Positions 1 through 9,220 of a stretch of 64,000 bases of DNA are shown piece by piece. The stretch comes from Xenorhabdus kozodoii (lineage in GTDB: Bacteria; Pseudomonadota; Gammaproteobacteria; Enterobacterales; Enterobacteriaceae), in assembly GCF_002632875.1 (NCBI RefSeq), contig NZ_NJCX01000001.1:172524-236523 (forward strand), read 5' to 3'. The notes beneath the pieces are model-generated. The model had not been told where the DNA came from and ran no database searches. It saw nothing but the letters and a program-made list of their open reading frames with translations. Each line of letters opens with the position of its first letter. Position 1 is the stretch's first letter. A program made the position numbers and the translations under genes.

Positions 1-67
1 GATGTTATAAATAATAGATAAAACGTAATGTTACTTATGACTGTTTATTCAGGAGACATCGGGCAAG

Positions 68-1006
68 ATGAGCCGTCGAGTTGCCACAATTACCTTAAAT
101 CCAGCTTATGATTTAGTTGGCTTATGCCCAAATATTATTAAGGGAAATGTTAACCGTGTACAGACGGCAGGGTTGCACGCCGCGGGTAAAGGGAACAATG
201 TCGCAAAGGTACTGCGTGATTTAGGCATTGATGTTACTGTCAGCGGTTTTCTGGGACGGGAGAATCAGCAAGGGTTCCAACAGTTTTTTAGCGAAAACGG
301 TATGGTAAATCGTTTCCATTTAGTCTCTGGGCGAACGCGCATTAATGTCAAGTTGACCGAAAAATATGGGGAGGTGACGGATTTCAATTTTTCTGGTTTC
401 CATGTGACAGAAGAAGAGTGGAATCGGTTTGTCAGTGATTCTTTGTCCTGGCTGGGGCAATTCGATATGGTTGTCGTCAGTGGCAGTCTGCCTGAAGGGA
501 TTAGCGCAGAGTCATTTGCGGATTGGATGATGCAATTACGGCAGTTTTGTCCCTGTGTTATTTTCGACAGTAGCCGTGAAGCACTTGTCGCGGGTCTTAA
601 GGCATCACCTTGGCTGGTAAAACCCAACCGTTATGAGTTGGAGATTTGGGCGGGTAAGCCATTGCCAGATTTGGACAGCGTGATTGATGCCGCTTATGAA
701 TTGCGTCATGGAGGGATCGCCCACGTTGTTATTTCACTGGGAGAGCAGGGCGCATTATGGGTCAATGCTTCTGGGGCATGGTTGGCAAAACCGCCACATT
801 GTGAAGTGGTCAGTACGGTTGGGGCAGGGGATTCTATGGTTGGTGGATTAGTTTATGGCTTGCTGATGCGAGAATCCAGCGAACACACATTGCGTCTGGC
901 AACCGCAGTTTCTGCACTCACGGTTAGCCAGTCGAATGTTGGGATTAAGAGCCGTACTGAGCTTGCATCAATGATGGCGAAGATCGCGTTAATTTCGGTC
1001 AGATAA
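68..1006 (+). CDS. fruK: 1-phosphofructokinase
   Basis: Phosphorylates fructose 1-phosphate to fructose 1,6-bisphosphate in the cytoplasm, after PTS uptake of fructose. The 312-residue protein has the PfkB-family fold, with the early glycine motif GLHAAGKGNNVAKV near residue 35 and the C-terminal signature STVGAGDSMVGG near 247, whose Asp is the catalytic base in the family. Length equals E. coli FruK. A GGAG lies about 13 bases before the ATG. In E. coli fruK sits between fruB and fruA. Here the gene is followed at once by convergent nfo, so fruA is not in its usual place. The 67 bases before it hold no clear gene end. Confidence 0.95.
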   Translation: MSRRVATITLNPAYDLVGLCPNIIKGNVNRVQTAGLHAAGKGNNVAKVLRDLGIDVTVSGFLGRENQQGFQQFFSENGMVNRFHLVSGRTRINVKLTEKYGEVTDFNFSGFHVTEEEWNRFVSDSLSWLGQFDMVVVSGSLPEGISAESFADWMMQLRQFCPCVIFDSSREALVAGLKASPWLVKPNRYELEIWAGKPLPDLDSVIDAAYELRHGGIAHVVISLGEQGALWVNASGAWLAKPPHCEVVSTVGAGDSMVGGLVYGLLMRESSEHTLRLATAVSALTVSQSNVGIKSRTELASMMAKIALISVR

Positions 1007-1849
1007 TTACTTTTGTTGGGATCTTAGCCAGGCGATTTCTTCAGCCCAAATATCTGGATTGATCGTTTCAAGAATTAAGGGAATGCCATTGAAACGGTCA
1101 TCTTGCATGATATAGCGAAAAGGCGTTTTACCGATATTGCCTTCACCCAGGCTGTGATGCCGATCAACGCGGCTGGAAAATTCGCTCTTGGCATCGTTCA
1201 GATGCATGGCTTTAAGATATTTGAACCCAACGATTTCATCGAATGCCTTGAAAGTCTCATCACAATCTTTTTCAATGCGTAAATCGTAACCTGCCGCAAA
1301 AGCGTGGCAGGTATCAATACAGACGCCAACACGGGTTTTGTCTTCGACACCGTCAATAATGGTCGCCAGTTGTTCGAATTTAAAACCAAGGTTAGTGCCT
1401 TGCCCCGCAGTATTTTCAATAACGGCAGTGACACCTTGTGTTTTGTCCAAAGTAATATTGATGGATTCCGCAATCCGGGCGAGGCACTTATCAATATCAA
1501 TTTTATTGAGATGACTGCCTGGATGAAAATTCAGTAAGTCGATGCCTAACTGTTCACAGCGTTGCATTTCGTCAAGGAACGCTGAGCGGGATTTTTCCAG
1601 ACCCTCTGTTTCAGGATGACCAAGGTTAATCAGGTAGCTGTCATGGGGAAGAATTTGTCGGCTACCATAACCATGACGTTCACAGTTCGCCTTGAATTTA
1701 TCAATGACCTCTGTCGATAGTGGCGGGGTATGCCATTGGCGCTGGTTTTTTGTGAACAGGGCAAATGCCGTTGCGTTTAATTCATGGGCGCGGATCACGG
1801 CTTGATCAACACCCCCTGAGGCACTCACATGGGCTCCAACAAATTTCAT
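1007..1849 (-). CDS. nfo: Endonuclease IV (AP endonuclease)
   Basis: Base-excision repair enzyme that cuts 5' of abasic sites using a three-metal centre. The 280-residue protein starts [12 protein letters not shown] and shows the family metal-binding motifs: [16 protein letters not shown] and MHLNDAK, with the late DRHHSLGEG stretch. This is close to the 285 residues of E. coli Nfo. The stop codon directly abuts the stop of convergent fruK with no spacer and no visible terminator, so the two transcripts probably overlap at their 3' ends. A SoxRS site could not be recognised upstream. Confidence 0.97.
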   Translation of the reverse strand: MKFVGAHVSASGGVDQAVIRAHELNATAFALFTKNQRQWHTPPLSTEVIDKFKANCERHGYGSRQILPHDSYLINLGHPETEGLEKSRSAFLDEMQRCEQLGIDLLNFHPGSHLNKIDIDKCLARIAESINITLDKTQGVTAVIENTAGQGTNLGFKFEQLATIIDGVEDKTRVGVCIDTCHAFAAGYDLRIEKDCDETFKAFDEIVGFKYLKAMHLNDAKSEFSSRVDRHHSLGEGNIGKTPFRYIMQDDRFNGIPLILETINPDIWAEEIAWLRSQQK

Positions 1850-1956
1850 ATTATTTTCTCCTGTGTTTTCGTCATTATGGCACTGTTCGCCTGGTTGATA
1901 AAATGTTGGTAGAAGAAGTCAATTTGATTGAGTGTTAACGCCCTCTTCGTGCTGAA

Positions 1957-3039
1957 TTAGCGCAATAAATAATGAATGCCTTGATTGACAACAAGCCCCC
2001 CCACGATTAACCAGACAAATAAAATGAGTGCCAACAAAATAGGCTTAACCCCCGCTTGACGAATAGCACTAATATGGGTGGTTAACCCTAAAGCCACCAT
2101 TGCCATGGTCAACATGATGGTATCAGCGACAATGATAGCGTTCACAAGGGATTCAGGTAATAAATGAAAAGAGTTGAAACCGGCTGTGATGATAAAGAAC
2201 ACCGCAAACCACGGAATCGTGATCGGTGATTTTTCTTGACGGATATTGCAATTTTTAACTGCCGTGCGGCTGAGGTAGCCGGAAAGGAGCAACAGAAAAG
2301 GTGCCAGTAGCATGACGCGGATCATTTTACTGATAACGGCGGCATTTTCTGCATCACTTCCTAATGTATGTCCAATAGCAACCACCTGGGCGACTTCGTG
2401 AACCGTCGAACCAGAAAAAATGCCAAATGTCTCCTGAGAGAAAGTAAGCCATTGATAATGGTCATTGAGTTGATAGAACCACGGATAAATAAAAATGGCC
2501 AGTGTGCCAAAAATGACGACTGTAGAGACAGCAACCGCAACTTTGCTGGCCGGCGCTTTGACAACCGATTCTGTTGCCATAATTGCCGCGGCTCCACAAA
2601 TACTGCTGCCTGCGCCAATCAAGATCACGGTCTGGCTATCCAGTCGTAAAAAAACACGCCCAATCCATAATGCCATAAAAAATGTTGAAGCAAGCATGAG
2701 GACATCAATCAATATCCCAGTTGCACCAACATCAGTGATCTGTTGGAACGTCAGACGAAATCCATAAAGAATGATGCCTGCTCGCAGTAGGTAGTGTTTG
2801 GAGAAATGGATACCGCTATCACAGGTGGATTTTAAGAAAGGATACAGTGTGTTACCAATGATAATCCCCAATAAAATGGCAAGCGTCAGAGCCCCCAATC
2901 CCAAATTTATCAACCAAGGAGTAGCCCCAATATAGATGGCGAGTGCCGTCATCAGTGCGGCTAATATGATGCCGGGAATGAATTTTAATGCGGTATTTTG
3001 CTGAGTTTCGGTAAATTCTCCAGCTTGATTTTCAGGCAT
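1957..3039 (-). CDS. yeiH: YeiH/UPF0324 family inner-membrane protein
   Basis: A 360-residue hydrophobic protein with about ten membrane segments, of the UPF0324 family (E. coli YeiH is 349 residues). The glycine-rich segment GAGSSICGAAAIMA and the later FGIFSGSTVHEVAQVVA are typical of this family of putative anion or sulfonate exporters. The substrate is not established. It lies divergent from the LysR gene yeiE, as in E. coli, so YeiE is the expected regulator. The region between the two holds a large inverted-repeat element. Confidence 0.9.
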   Translation of the reverse strand: MPENQAGEFTETQQNTALKFIPGIILAALMTALAIYIGATPWLINLGLGALTLAILLGIIIGNTLYPFLKSTCDSGIHFSKHYLLRAGIILYGFRLTFQQITDVGATGILIDVLMLASTFFMALWIGRVFLRLDSQTVILIGAGSSICGAAAIMATESVVKAPASKVAVAVSTVVIFGTLAIFIYPWFYQLNDHYQWLTFSQETFGIFSGSTVHEVAQVVAIGHTLGSDAENAAVISKMIRVMLLAPFLLLLSGYLSRTAVKNCNIRQEKSPITIPWFAVFFIITAGFNSFHLLPESLVNAIIVADTIMLTMAMVALGLTTHISAIRQAGVKPILLALILFVWLIVGGLVVNQGIHYLLR

Positions 3040-3056
3040 AATGGCGGCTCTATTAC

Positions 3057-3166
3057 TTATACCAATCCAACTTCAAGTTGCCGCTTGCAAACCAATGTGA
3101 GTGTTGGTCTCTCCCCGCGCCGCGGGGAGAGACCAGATGCATCTTGAGAGGCGACGGGTATATACA
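3057..3166. repeat. Palindromic intergenic repeat (MITE- or REP-like)
   Basis: About 110 bases between yeiH and yeiE. The core at 3106-3134 is a perfect 14-base inverted repeat around one central base, GGTCTCTCCCCGCG-c-CGCGGGGAGAGACC. The outer ends are short opposed tatacc/gggtata motifs, and a smaller palindrome aagatgcatctt lies at about 3137-3148. It is far richer in GC than the surrounding AT-rich spacer. It looks like a dispersed non-coding element. Copy number could not be tested here. Confidence 0.7.
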
Positions 3167-3328
3167 TTTTAGGAATAAGAATATAGAAGATTTATAAATC
3201 AATAAAATTGATAATATTTATATATATAACTACCAAATTAGATTGATTAAGGGTAACTTTTGTTAAGTTGCATAATACTGTCTAAAATCAAGACTACTTC
3301 TCTTTCATTTTGCTTCCCGCGAGGCCAT

Positions 3329-4192
3329 ATGCGTATCACTCTGAGACAACTGGAGATTTTTGCAGAAGTTCTGAAAAGTGGTTCAACGACACAGGCTTCT
3401 CAGCAATTAGCGTTATCACAATCTGCGGTAAGTGCTTCACTGACCGATCTCGAAGGACAGTTGGGAGTACAACTGTTTGATAGAGTCGGAAAACGTCTGG
3501 TTACCAATGAACATGGGCGTTTGCTCTATCCGAAGGCATTGGCATTACTTGAACAGGCTGGTGAAATTGAACAACTTTTCAAACTTGAATTGGGAGCGCT
3601 ACGCTTAGCGGCCAGCAGCACGATTGGCAATTATATGTTGCCGGAAATGCTGGCGAGATATCGTCAAGACTACCCAGAGACACCGTTGGAATTGAATATC
3701 AGTAATACTGGCGATGTGATTAAGTCCGTTGCTGAATTTCGTGTCGATTTGGGGTTGATTGAAGGATTGTGTCACGATCCTGAATTGATCACCCAGCCGT
3801 GGATGAAAGATGAGCTAATCATCTTTTCTGCCCCAGGAAGTCCACTGTTGCAACATGAGCTGAAGATAGAAGATTTGATCAAAGCCCCCTGGATATTGAG
3901 GGAAAAAGGCTCAGGAACAAGAGAGGTTTTGGATCATCTTCTGTTCTCACAACTGCCCCGATTTAATATTGCGATGGAATTGGGTAATTCGGAAGCTATC
4001 AAACATGCTGTTCAATACGGCATGGGGATCAGTTGTCTTTCACGGCGAGTTGTCCAGGAGCAATTGAAAAATGGGACTTTATCTGAACTCGTCATCCCTG
4101 GGCTGAGTCTCAATCGTACCCTGTATCTGATTTACCATCGCCAGAAACATATGTCCAATGCGTTACGGAAGTTGCTGAGTTACTGCAACTAA
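3329..4192 (+). CDS. yeiE: LysR-family transcriptional regulator YeiE
   Basis: DNA-binding regulator: N-terminal winged helix-turn-helix (about residues 3-62, [40 protein letters not shown]) and a C-terminal LysR effector domain. An in-frame start 69 bases upstream exists, but the ATG at 3329 matches the normal LysR N-terminus and follows a GCGAGG ribosome site, giving 287 residues. It is divergent from yeiH, and lysP follows in the same direction after 138 bases. In other enterics YeiE has been tied to sulfite defence and iron or virulence control; the target here is inferred to be yeiH. Confidence 0.92.
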   Translation: MRITLRQLEIFAEVLKSGSTTQASQQLALSQSAVSASLTDLEGQLGVQLFDRVGKRLVTNEHGRLLYPKALALLEQAGEIEQLFKLELGALRLAASSTIGNYMLPEMLARYRQDYPETPLELNISNTGDVIKSVAEFRVDLGLIEGLCHDPELITQPWMKDELIIFSAPGSPLLQHELKIEDLIKAPWILREKGSGTREVLDHLLFSQLPRFNIAMELGNSEAIKHAVQYGMGISCLSRRVVQEQLKNGTLSELVIPGLSLNRTLYLIYHRQKHMSNALRKLLSYCN

Positions 4193-4330
4193 TATTGAGA
4201 ATATAATCGTATAGCTAATAATTGGCTATGGATTATGAAGGTATCTTATAACCACGAATCGCCGCTATTCTGGGGACGAGGATTTGTTACAATTCCGCAT
4301 TAAATTCATTTCAAATGATATAGGAACAGA

Positions 4331-5815
4331 ATGTCTCAAGAAGAAAATATGCCGCGGGATCAGGCTCCCCAAACCTTGCGTCGTGAATTAAAAGCACGAC
4401 ATATGGCAATGATTGCCATAGGGGGATCAATTGGCACAGGACTATTTGTTGCCTCTGGTGCAACAATTTCGCAGGCAGGCCCTGGTGGCGCCTTACTTTC
4501 CTATGCATTAATTGGCCTAATGGTCTACTTCTTGATGACCAGTTTGGGCGAGTTGGCAGCTTACATGCCCGTTTCAGGATCGTTTTCAACTTATGGCTCT
4601 AAATATGTCGATGAAGGTTTCGGCTTCGCATTGGGATGGAACTACTGGTACAACTGGGCGGTGACGATTGCGGTTGACCTTGTCGCTGCGCAATTGGTTA
4701 TGGGGTATTGGTTTAATGATATTCCTGGCTGGGTATGGAGTGCGCTGTTCCTGGGCCTGATTTTTCTGTTGAACTTCATTTCCGTCAAAGGATTTGGTGA
4801 AGCAGAATATTGGTTCTCTTTGATCAAAGTCTCTACGGTGATTGTATTCATCATTGTCGGCATTCTAATGATTGTCGGCATTATGAAAGGTGCCGAAGGT
4901 GCGGGTTGGCATAATTGGAAAATCGATGACGCTCCTTTTGCGGGGGGATTTGCTGCCATGATTGGGGTGGCAATGATTGTCGGTTTTTCTTTCCAAGGGA
5001 CAGAACTCATCGGTATTACTGCGGGGGAATCGAAAGATCCAGCGAAAAATATCCCTCGTGCTGTGCGCAAGGTATTCTGGCGTATCCTGTTGTTCTATGT
5101 GTTTGCGATTTTAATTATCAGCCTGATCATTCCTTATACTGACCCTAATTTATTGCGCAATGGTGTGAAAGATATCAGTGTTAGTCCGTTTACGCTGGTA
5201 TTTGAAAATGCTGGCTTATTATCAGCGGCGGCAATAATGAATGCAGTGATATTGACGGCTGTACTGTCAGCAGGAAATTCGGGCATGTATGCTTCTACCC
5301 GTATGCTATTTACGCTGGCAAAAGAGGGTAAGGCACCAAAAATTTTTAGCCATCTATCTAAAGGTGGTGTGCCGCGTAACGCGCTTTATGCCACGACTGT
5401 GGTCGCAGGGCTGTGCTTTTTTAGCTCTATGTTTGGTAATCAAACCGTCTACATGTGGTTATTGAATACCTCAGGTATGACCGGGTTTATTGCGTGGCTT
5501 GGCATTGCGATCAGCCATTACCGCTTCCGCAAAGGTTATGTCGCCCAAGGTTTGGATATGAACGAGCTGCCATATCGCTCAAATTTCTTCCCTGTAGGGC
5601 CGATTTTTGCTTTTATTTTATGCCTGACTATCACTTTGGGCCAAAATTATCAGGCGTTTTTGCAAGATAAGATCGATTGGTATGGCGTCACTGCGACCTA
5701 CATTGGCATCCCGTTATTCCTGCTTATTTGGTTTGGTTATAAGCTGAAAAAGAAAACCCGCTTTGTTAAGTATAGTGAGATGGAATTCCCAAAATTCAAA
5801 TATGATCAAGAATAA
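4331..5815 (+). CDS. lysP: Lysine-specific permease LysP
   Basis: Proton-coupled lysine importer of the amino acid-polyamine-organocation superfamily, with twelve predicted membrane segments. The 494-residue protein (E. coli 489) begins with the cytoplasmic TLRRELKARHMAMIAIGGSIGTGLF motif region typical of the family. Segment 6 reads GFSFQGTELIGITAGES. A TAGGAACAG ribosome site precedes the ATG. The order nfo-yeiH-yeiE-lysP is conserved with E. coli. In E. coli LysP also co-senses lysine with CadC; no cadC is visible here. Confidence 0.95.
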   Translation: MSQEENMPRDQAPQTLRRELKARHMAMIAIGGSIGTGLFVASGATISQAGPGGALLSYALIGLMVYFLMTSLGELAAYMPVSGSFSTYGSKYVDEGFGFALGWNYWYNWAVTIAVDLVAAQLVMGYWFNDIPGWVWSALFLGLIFLLNFISVKGFGEAEYWFSLIKVSTVIVFIIVGILMIVGIMKGAEGAGWHNWKIDDAPFAGGFAAMIGVAMIVGFSFQGTELIGITAGESKDPAKNIPRAVRKVFWRILLFYVFAILIISLIIPYTDPNLLRNGVKDISVSPFTLVFENAGLLSAAAIMNAVILTAVLSAGNSGMYASTRMLFTLAKEGKAPKIFSHLSKGGVPRNALYATTVVAGLCFFSSMFGNQTVYMWLLNTSGMTGFIAWLGIAISHYRFRKGYVAQGLDMNELPYRSNFFPVGPIFAFILCLTITLGQNYQAFLQDKIDWYGVTATYIGIPLFLLIWFGYKLKKKTRFVKYSEMEFPKFKYDQE

Positions 5816-5880
5816 TTTGTTAACAAATTATCGATGAATTGATGCTTATTAATTAAAGTATTATTGATTTTGTTTTACAT

Positions 5881-5921
5881 AAACTGCCTGTTCTGTGATG
5901 GAATTGGCAGTTTTTGTTTTT
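5881..5921 (+). terminator. Rho-independent terminator of lysP
   Basis: Inverted repeat aaactgcc (5881-5888) and ggcagttt (5906-5913) with a 17-base loop, followed by a T-rich tail (tttttgttttt). It lies 65 bases after the lysP stop. Confidence 0.75.
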
Positions 5922-5977
5922 CATGGACTTAGGGAAGAAATATCGACCGTAAATTTTGGAGATACCAATCCAATCGC

Positions 5978-5999
5978 ATTGATAAGTATTCTTATTTGC
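5978..5999 (+). promoter_or_regulatory. Possible Fur box before iron ABC operon
   Basis: GATAAGTATTCTTATTTGC (5981-5999) matches the 19-base Fur consensus at about 12 positions, and its core ataag/cttat is symmetric. It lies 27 bases before the binding-protein start, in a sensible place for iron-Fur repression of the uptake genes. The match is moderate, so this is inferred from position as much as from sequence. Confidence 0.5.
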
Positions 6000-6025
6000 T
6001 TTATTGTTAGCGGCACAATTGTTGT

Positions 6026-7177
6026 ATGAAGAGGCTAACTAAAGTGAAATTTGTATTTCGAGCAGTCGTGAAAAGTATGAGTGTCAGCCTGATGGCAGGC
6101 TCTGCCATGATGGCAAGTTTTGCATCGTGGGCTGAAACAGTCACTGATGTTGCTGGACGTACTGTTGAGGTACCAGAGAAGGTCAATCGTATCTTATTGG
6201 GTGAAGGTCGTCTATTCCATTCTATTGCCATATTGGAAGGGGATAAGCCTCTGGCTCGTATTGCCGGTTGGCAAGGTGATTTCCGTAAACTGGATCCACA
6301 AACTTACGCTATTTATAAAGCTAAATTTCCTGAAATCGATAATATCCCCCTGATTGGTAACACCAGTGCTGATAGTGTTAGCTCTGAGAAAGTGCTTACG
6401 CTCAACCCTGACGTTGCAATTTTTGGTCTGTCTGGACACGGGCCAGGAAAAAACAGTGAGTTAGTGAAGCAGTTGGAAAAAGCGGGTGTACCTGTTGTTT
6501 TTGTCGATTTCCGTAATGATCCCCTGAAAAACACCTTACCTAGCATTCGTATGCTGGGTAAAGTTTTGCATCGTGAAGAGCAGGCGAATGCTTACACCGA
6601 TTTTTACGAAAAAAATCTAAAATTGGTCACTGATATTACGGATCGTATACCCGATGCTAAGAAGCCTTCCGTATTTATTGAACTGAGAGCCGGTTCCAGT
6701 GAAGATTGCTGTGGTACAGCAGGCAACGGCAATATGGGGAATTTCATTGATTTGGCGGGTGGCAAAAACATCGCCAAAGGAGTACTGCCTGCGCCATTGG
6801 GTACAATGAATCTGGAAAAAGTCATTGCTGAAGATCCTTATATTTACATCGCAAGTGGTGCACAAGACCCAGGTGACAAAGGTGAAGGGATCAAAATGGG
6901 CGCCCAAACTTCTGTCGATACTGCCCGTGCTGGCTTGAAAGAAATTACTGAGCGTAAAGGTATCAATAACTTAACTTCCGTGAAGGAAGGGCGTAGCTAT
7001 GCTATTTGGCATCACTACTATAACTCTCCTTATAATGTTGTTGTTACTCAAGTTTTCGCTAAATGGTTCTATCCTGAACAATTCGCTGATTTAGATCCGC
7101 AACAAACATTGAAAGAACTTCACAATAAATTCTTGGCTATTGAACCGGTAGGCACATATTGGGTCAACGGGAAATAA
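6026..7177 (+). CDS. Iron-siderophore ABC transporter, periplasmic binding protein
   Basis: Captures an iron chelate in the periplasm and delivers it to the permease encoded next. The 383-residue precursor has a basic N-terminus and hydrophobic stretch ending ASFASWA-ETV, a likely signal peptidase I site near residue 36. It then shows the class III binding-protein start VTDVAGRTVEVPEKVNRILL. The lobes GNTSADSVSSEKVLTLNPDVAIF and a C-terminal WHHYYNSPYNVVV fit the FecB/BtuF-like family. Its operon partners are the permease and ATPase, with a CirA-like receptor after. The set resembles the Yersinia Yiu system by gene order and protein types. The exact siderophore is unknown. Confidence 0.85.
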   Translation: MKRLTKVKFVFRAVVKSMSVSLMAGSAMMASFASWAETVTDVAGRTVEVPEKVNRILLGEGRLFHSIAILEGDKPLARIAGWQGDFRKLDPQTYAIYKAKFPEIDNIPLIGNTSADSVSSEKVLTLNPDVAIFGLSGHGPGKNSELVKQLEKAGVPVVFVDFRNDPLKNTLPSIRMLGKVLHREEQANAYTDFYEKNLKLVTDITDRIPDAKKPSVFIELRAGSSEDCCGTAGNGNMGNFIDLAGGKNIAKGVLPAPLGTMNLEKVIAEDPYIYIASGAQDPGDKGEGIKMGAQTSVDTARAGLKEITERKGINNLTSVKEGRSYAIWHHYYNSPYNVVVTQVFAKWFYPEQFADLDPQQTLKELHNKFLAIEPVGTYWVNGK

Positions 7178-7196
7178 GCAGTAACAGGTAATAAAC

Positions 7197-8282
7197 ATGA
7201 GCGTCACTACCGAGCCTATGCCAATGGTAAAACAGCAATTGAGTGAGTGCGATATCAAAGCACACTATCGTTATATCCTGCGCCGACGTATTGCATGGAT
7301 AGTATTTATCGTTCTGGCGATTGGGACTTCTGTTGTACTGGATTTTACCATGGGACCATCAGGGTTATCACTGCAAACCCTCTGGCAAACGCTGGTTTCA
7401 CCAGAAAATGTTAACGTAGCAACACGGGTGATTGTTTGGGATATTCGATTACCTTATGCCTTGATGGCGGTAGTGATCGGCTTGTCTCTTGGGCTGGCCG
7501 GTGCTGAAATGCAAACAATTTTGAATAACCCACTCGCCAGCCCATCAACTCTGGGGGTTTCCGATGCCGCTTCTTTTGGTGCGGCATTAGCCATTGTACT
7601 AGGCATTGGTATTCCTGGAATACCGGATCAGTGGGTTATTTCTGCAAACGCTTTTTTCTTTGCGTTCTTGGCTGCCTTGATGCTTGATGGCATTACCCGT
7701 TGGACAAGAGTTGCAACCTCAGGCGTTGTGTTATTCGGAATTGCGATGGTATTTACCTTCGAAGCCTTAGTTTCGATGATGCAATTTATCGCTACGGAAG
7801 ATACTTTACAGGGGTTAGTTTTCTGGACAATGGGAAGCCTTGCCAGAGCGACATGGGAAAAATTGGGCATTATGATGTTAGTTTTTTCCATCATTATACC
7901 GTTCTCATTGAGCAATTCTTGGCGATTGACCGCATTGCGTCTGGGAGAGGATCGTGCAATCAGCTTTGGGATCAATATTAGCCGCCTTCGTTTGGGAACA
8001 TTGTTGCGTATCAGCATCCTGACGGCATCGGCGGTTGCATTTGTTGGTCCTATTGCATTTATTGGCTTAGTGGCTCCCCATATTGCCAGAATGATATTTG
8101 GTGAAGATCACCGTTTCTTCTTGCCTGCAAGTGCGTTGATTGGTGCATTAGTTTTGTCCATGGCTTCCATTGCTTCCAAGAACCTGATCCCAGGCATTAT
8201 TATTCCGGTCGGGATCGTGACATCGTTGGTTGGCGTACCTTTCTTCCTTAGCATAATTTTACGCAATAGGGGAAATGTATGA
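7197..8282 (+). CDS. Iron-siderophore ABC transporter permease (FecCD family)
   Basis: Inner-membrane channel of the importer, 361 residues with about nine to ten membrane helices. It carries the family motif RLPYALMAVVIGLSLGLAGAEMQ, the segment NNPLASPSTLGVSDAASFGA and the C-terminal coupling region GPIAFIGLVAPHIARM that contacts the ATPase. It starts 19 bases after the binding-protein stop and its stop overlaps the ATPase start in an ATGA, so translation of the two is probably coupled. It is a single permease gene, so it presumably forms a homodimer, as BtuC does. Confidence 0.9.
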   Translation: MSVTTEPMPMVKQQLSECDIKAHYRYILRRRIAWIVFIVLAIGTSVVLDFTMGPSGLSLQTLWQTLVSPENVNVATRVIVWDIRLPYALMAVVIGLSLGLAGAEMQTILNNPLASPSTLGVSDAASFGAALAIVLGIGIPGIPDQWVISANAFFFAFLAALMLDGITRWTRVATSGVVLFGIAMVFTFEALVSMMQFIATEDTLQGLVFWTMGSLARATWEKLGIMMLVFSIIIPFSLSNSWRLTALRLGEDRAISFGINISRLRLGTLLRISILTASAVAFVGPIAFIGLVAPHIARMIFGEDHRFFLPASALIGALVLSMASIASKNLIPGIIIPVGIVTSLVGVPFFLSIILRNRGNV

Positions 8283-9067
8283 GTCAGGGATTAAAAATCA
8301 ATCGCCTGGTGGCAGGATATCCAAAACACACCGTGATTGAAAATCTGGATGTTAACGCCTTGCCGCGTGGTCAAATCACGGTATTACTGGGGCCGAATGG
8401 TTGTGGTAAATCCACGCTTTTACGTTCGCTGGCGGGGTTGAATAAAGCCAGTGGTGAGCTGTTGTTGGATGGGCAAGACCTGATGAAGATGAATTTTGCC
8501 CAACGTGCTCAAAACGTCGTTTATTTGCCTCAATCATTACCAGCCGGTGTGCATCTTCACGTACTGGAATCGGTGATCGTTGCCCAACGAGCATCGGGTG
8601 GCGTGAGTAATAGCCAGTGTGAACAAGATGTCATGGCGCTGCTACGCCAGCTAGGTATTGAACATTTGGCGCTGAGCTATTTGGATCAATTATCTGGTGG
8701 TCAAAAGCAGTTAGTTGGATTAGCTCAATCATTAATCCGCCGTCCGACGTTATTGTTATTGGATGAACCATTAAGTGCACTGGATTTAAATTACCAATAC
8801 CATGTTATGGATTTAGTTGCCCGTGAAACGCGACGTCGTAATATTATTACGATTGTTGTTGTTCACGATATTAATATTGCATTGCGTCATGGTGACCATG
8901 TATTAATGCTAAAAAAAGGCAAATTAATTTCCGAAGGTAAGCCAGAGCAGGTTATTACACCCAGTAGTTTGGCGGAAGTTTATGGTATTAAAGGACGAAT
9001 TGAACATTGTTCTCAAGGGATACCACAAGTATTAATTGATGGTTTAGTGACAGAATTAACAAGTTAG
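8279..9067 (+). CDS. Iron-siderophore ABC transporter ATPase
   Basis: ATP-hydrolysing subunit of the importer, 262 residues. Walker A is GPNGCGKST (about residues 38-46), the Q-loop follows in VVYLPQSL, the ABC signature is LSGGQKQ, Walker B is LLLLDEPLSALD and the switch His lies in VVVHDINIA. The family is FepC/FecE-like. It overlaps the permease by four bases. With the binding protein and permease it forms a complete importer, and the receptor gene starts 153 bases further on. Confidence 0.92.
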   Translation: MSQGLKINRLVAGYPKHTVIENLDVNALPRGQITVLLGPNGCGKSTLLRSLAGLNKASGELLLDGQDLMKMNFAQRAQNVVYLPQSLPAGVHLHVLESVIVAQRASGGVSNSQCEQDVMALLRQLGIEHLALSYLDQLSGGQKQLVGLAQSLIRRPTLLLLDEPLSALDLNYQYHVMDLVARETRRRNIITIVVVHDINIALRHGDHVLMLKKGKLISEGKPEQVITPSSLAEVYGIKGRIEHCSQGIPQVLIDGLVTELTS

Positions 9068-9078
9068 AATAATTAAAA

Positions 9079-9113
9079 CAAATGTCACTTTAATAAAAGT
9101 AAAGTGACATTTG
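9079..9113 (+). terminator. Hairpin after the iron ABC operon
   Basis: A perfect 13-base stem, caaatgtcacttt (9079-9091) and aaagtgacatttg (9101-9113), with a 9-base loop. There is no T-run after it, so it may be a transcript-stabilising or partially terminating structure that lowers read-through into the receptor gene. Confidence 0.5.
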
Positions 9114-9220
9114 AACAATATAACATTGACAGGAATAAATTAATGACTCCTGTGTTGCGGGCAAGTGTCGGTTATCTATATCGATTTAAATAATTCTATT
9201 CTACCTTTGGAGAATCGGGA

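Noticed and set aside
4642-5070. 142-codon minus-strand frame in lysP
   Set aside because: Antisense of membrane-helix codons in a well-conserved gene; no independent support.
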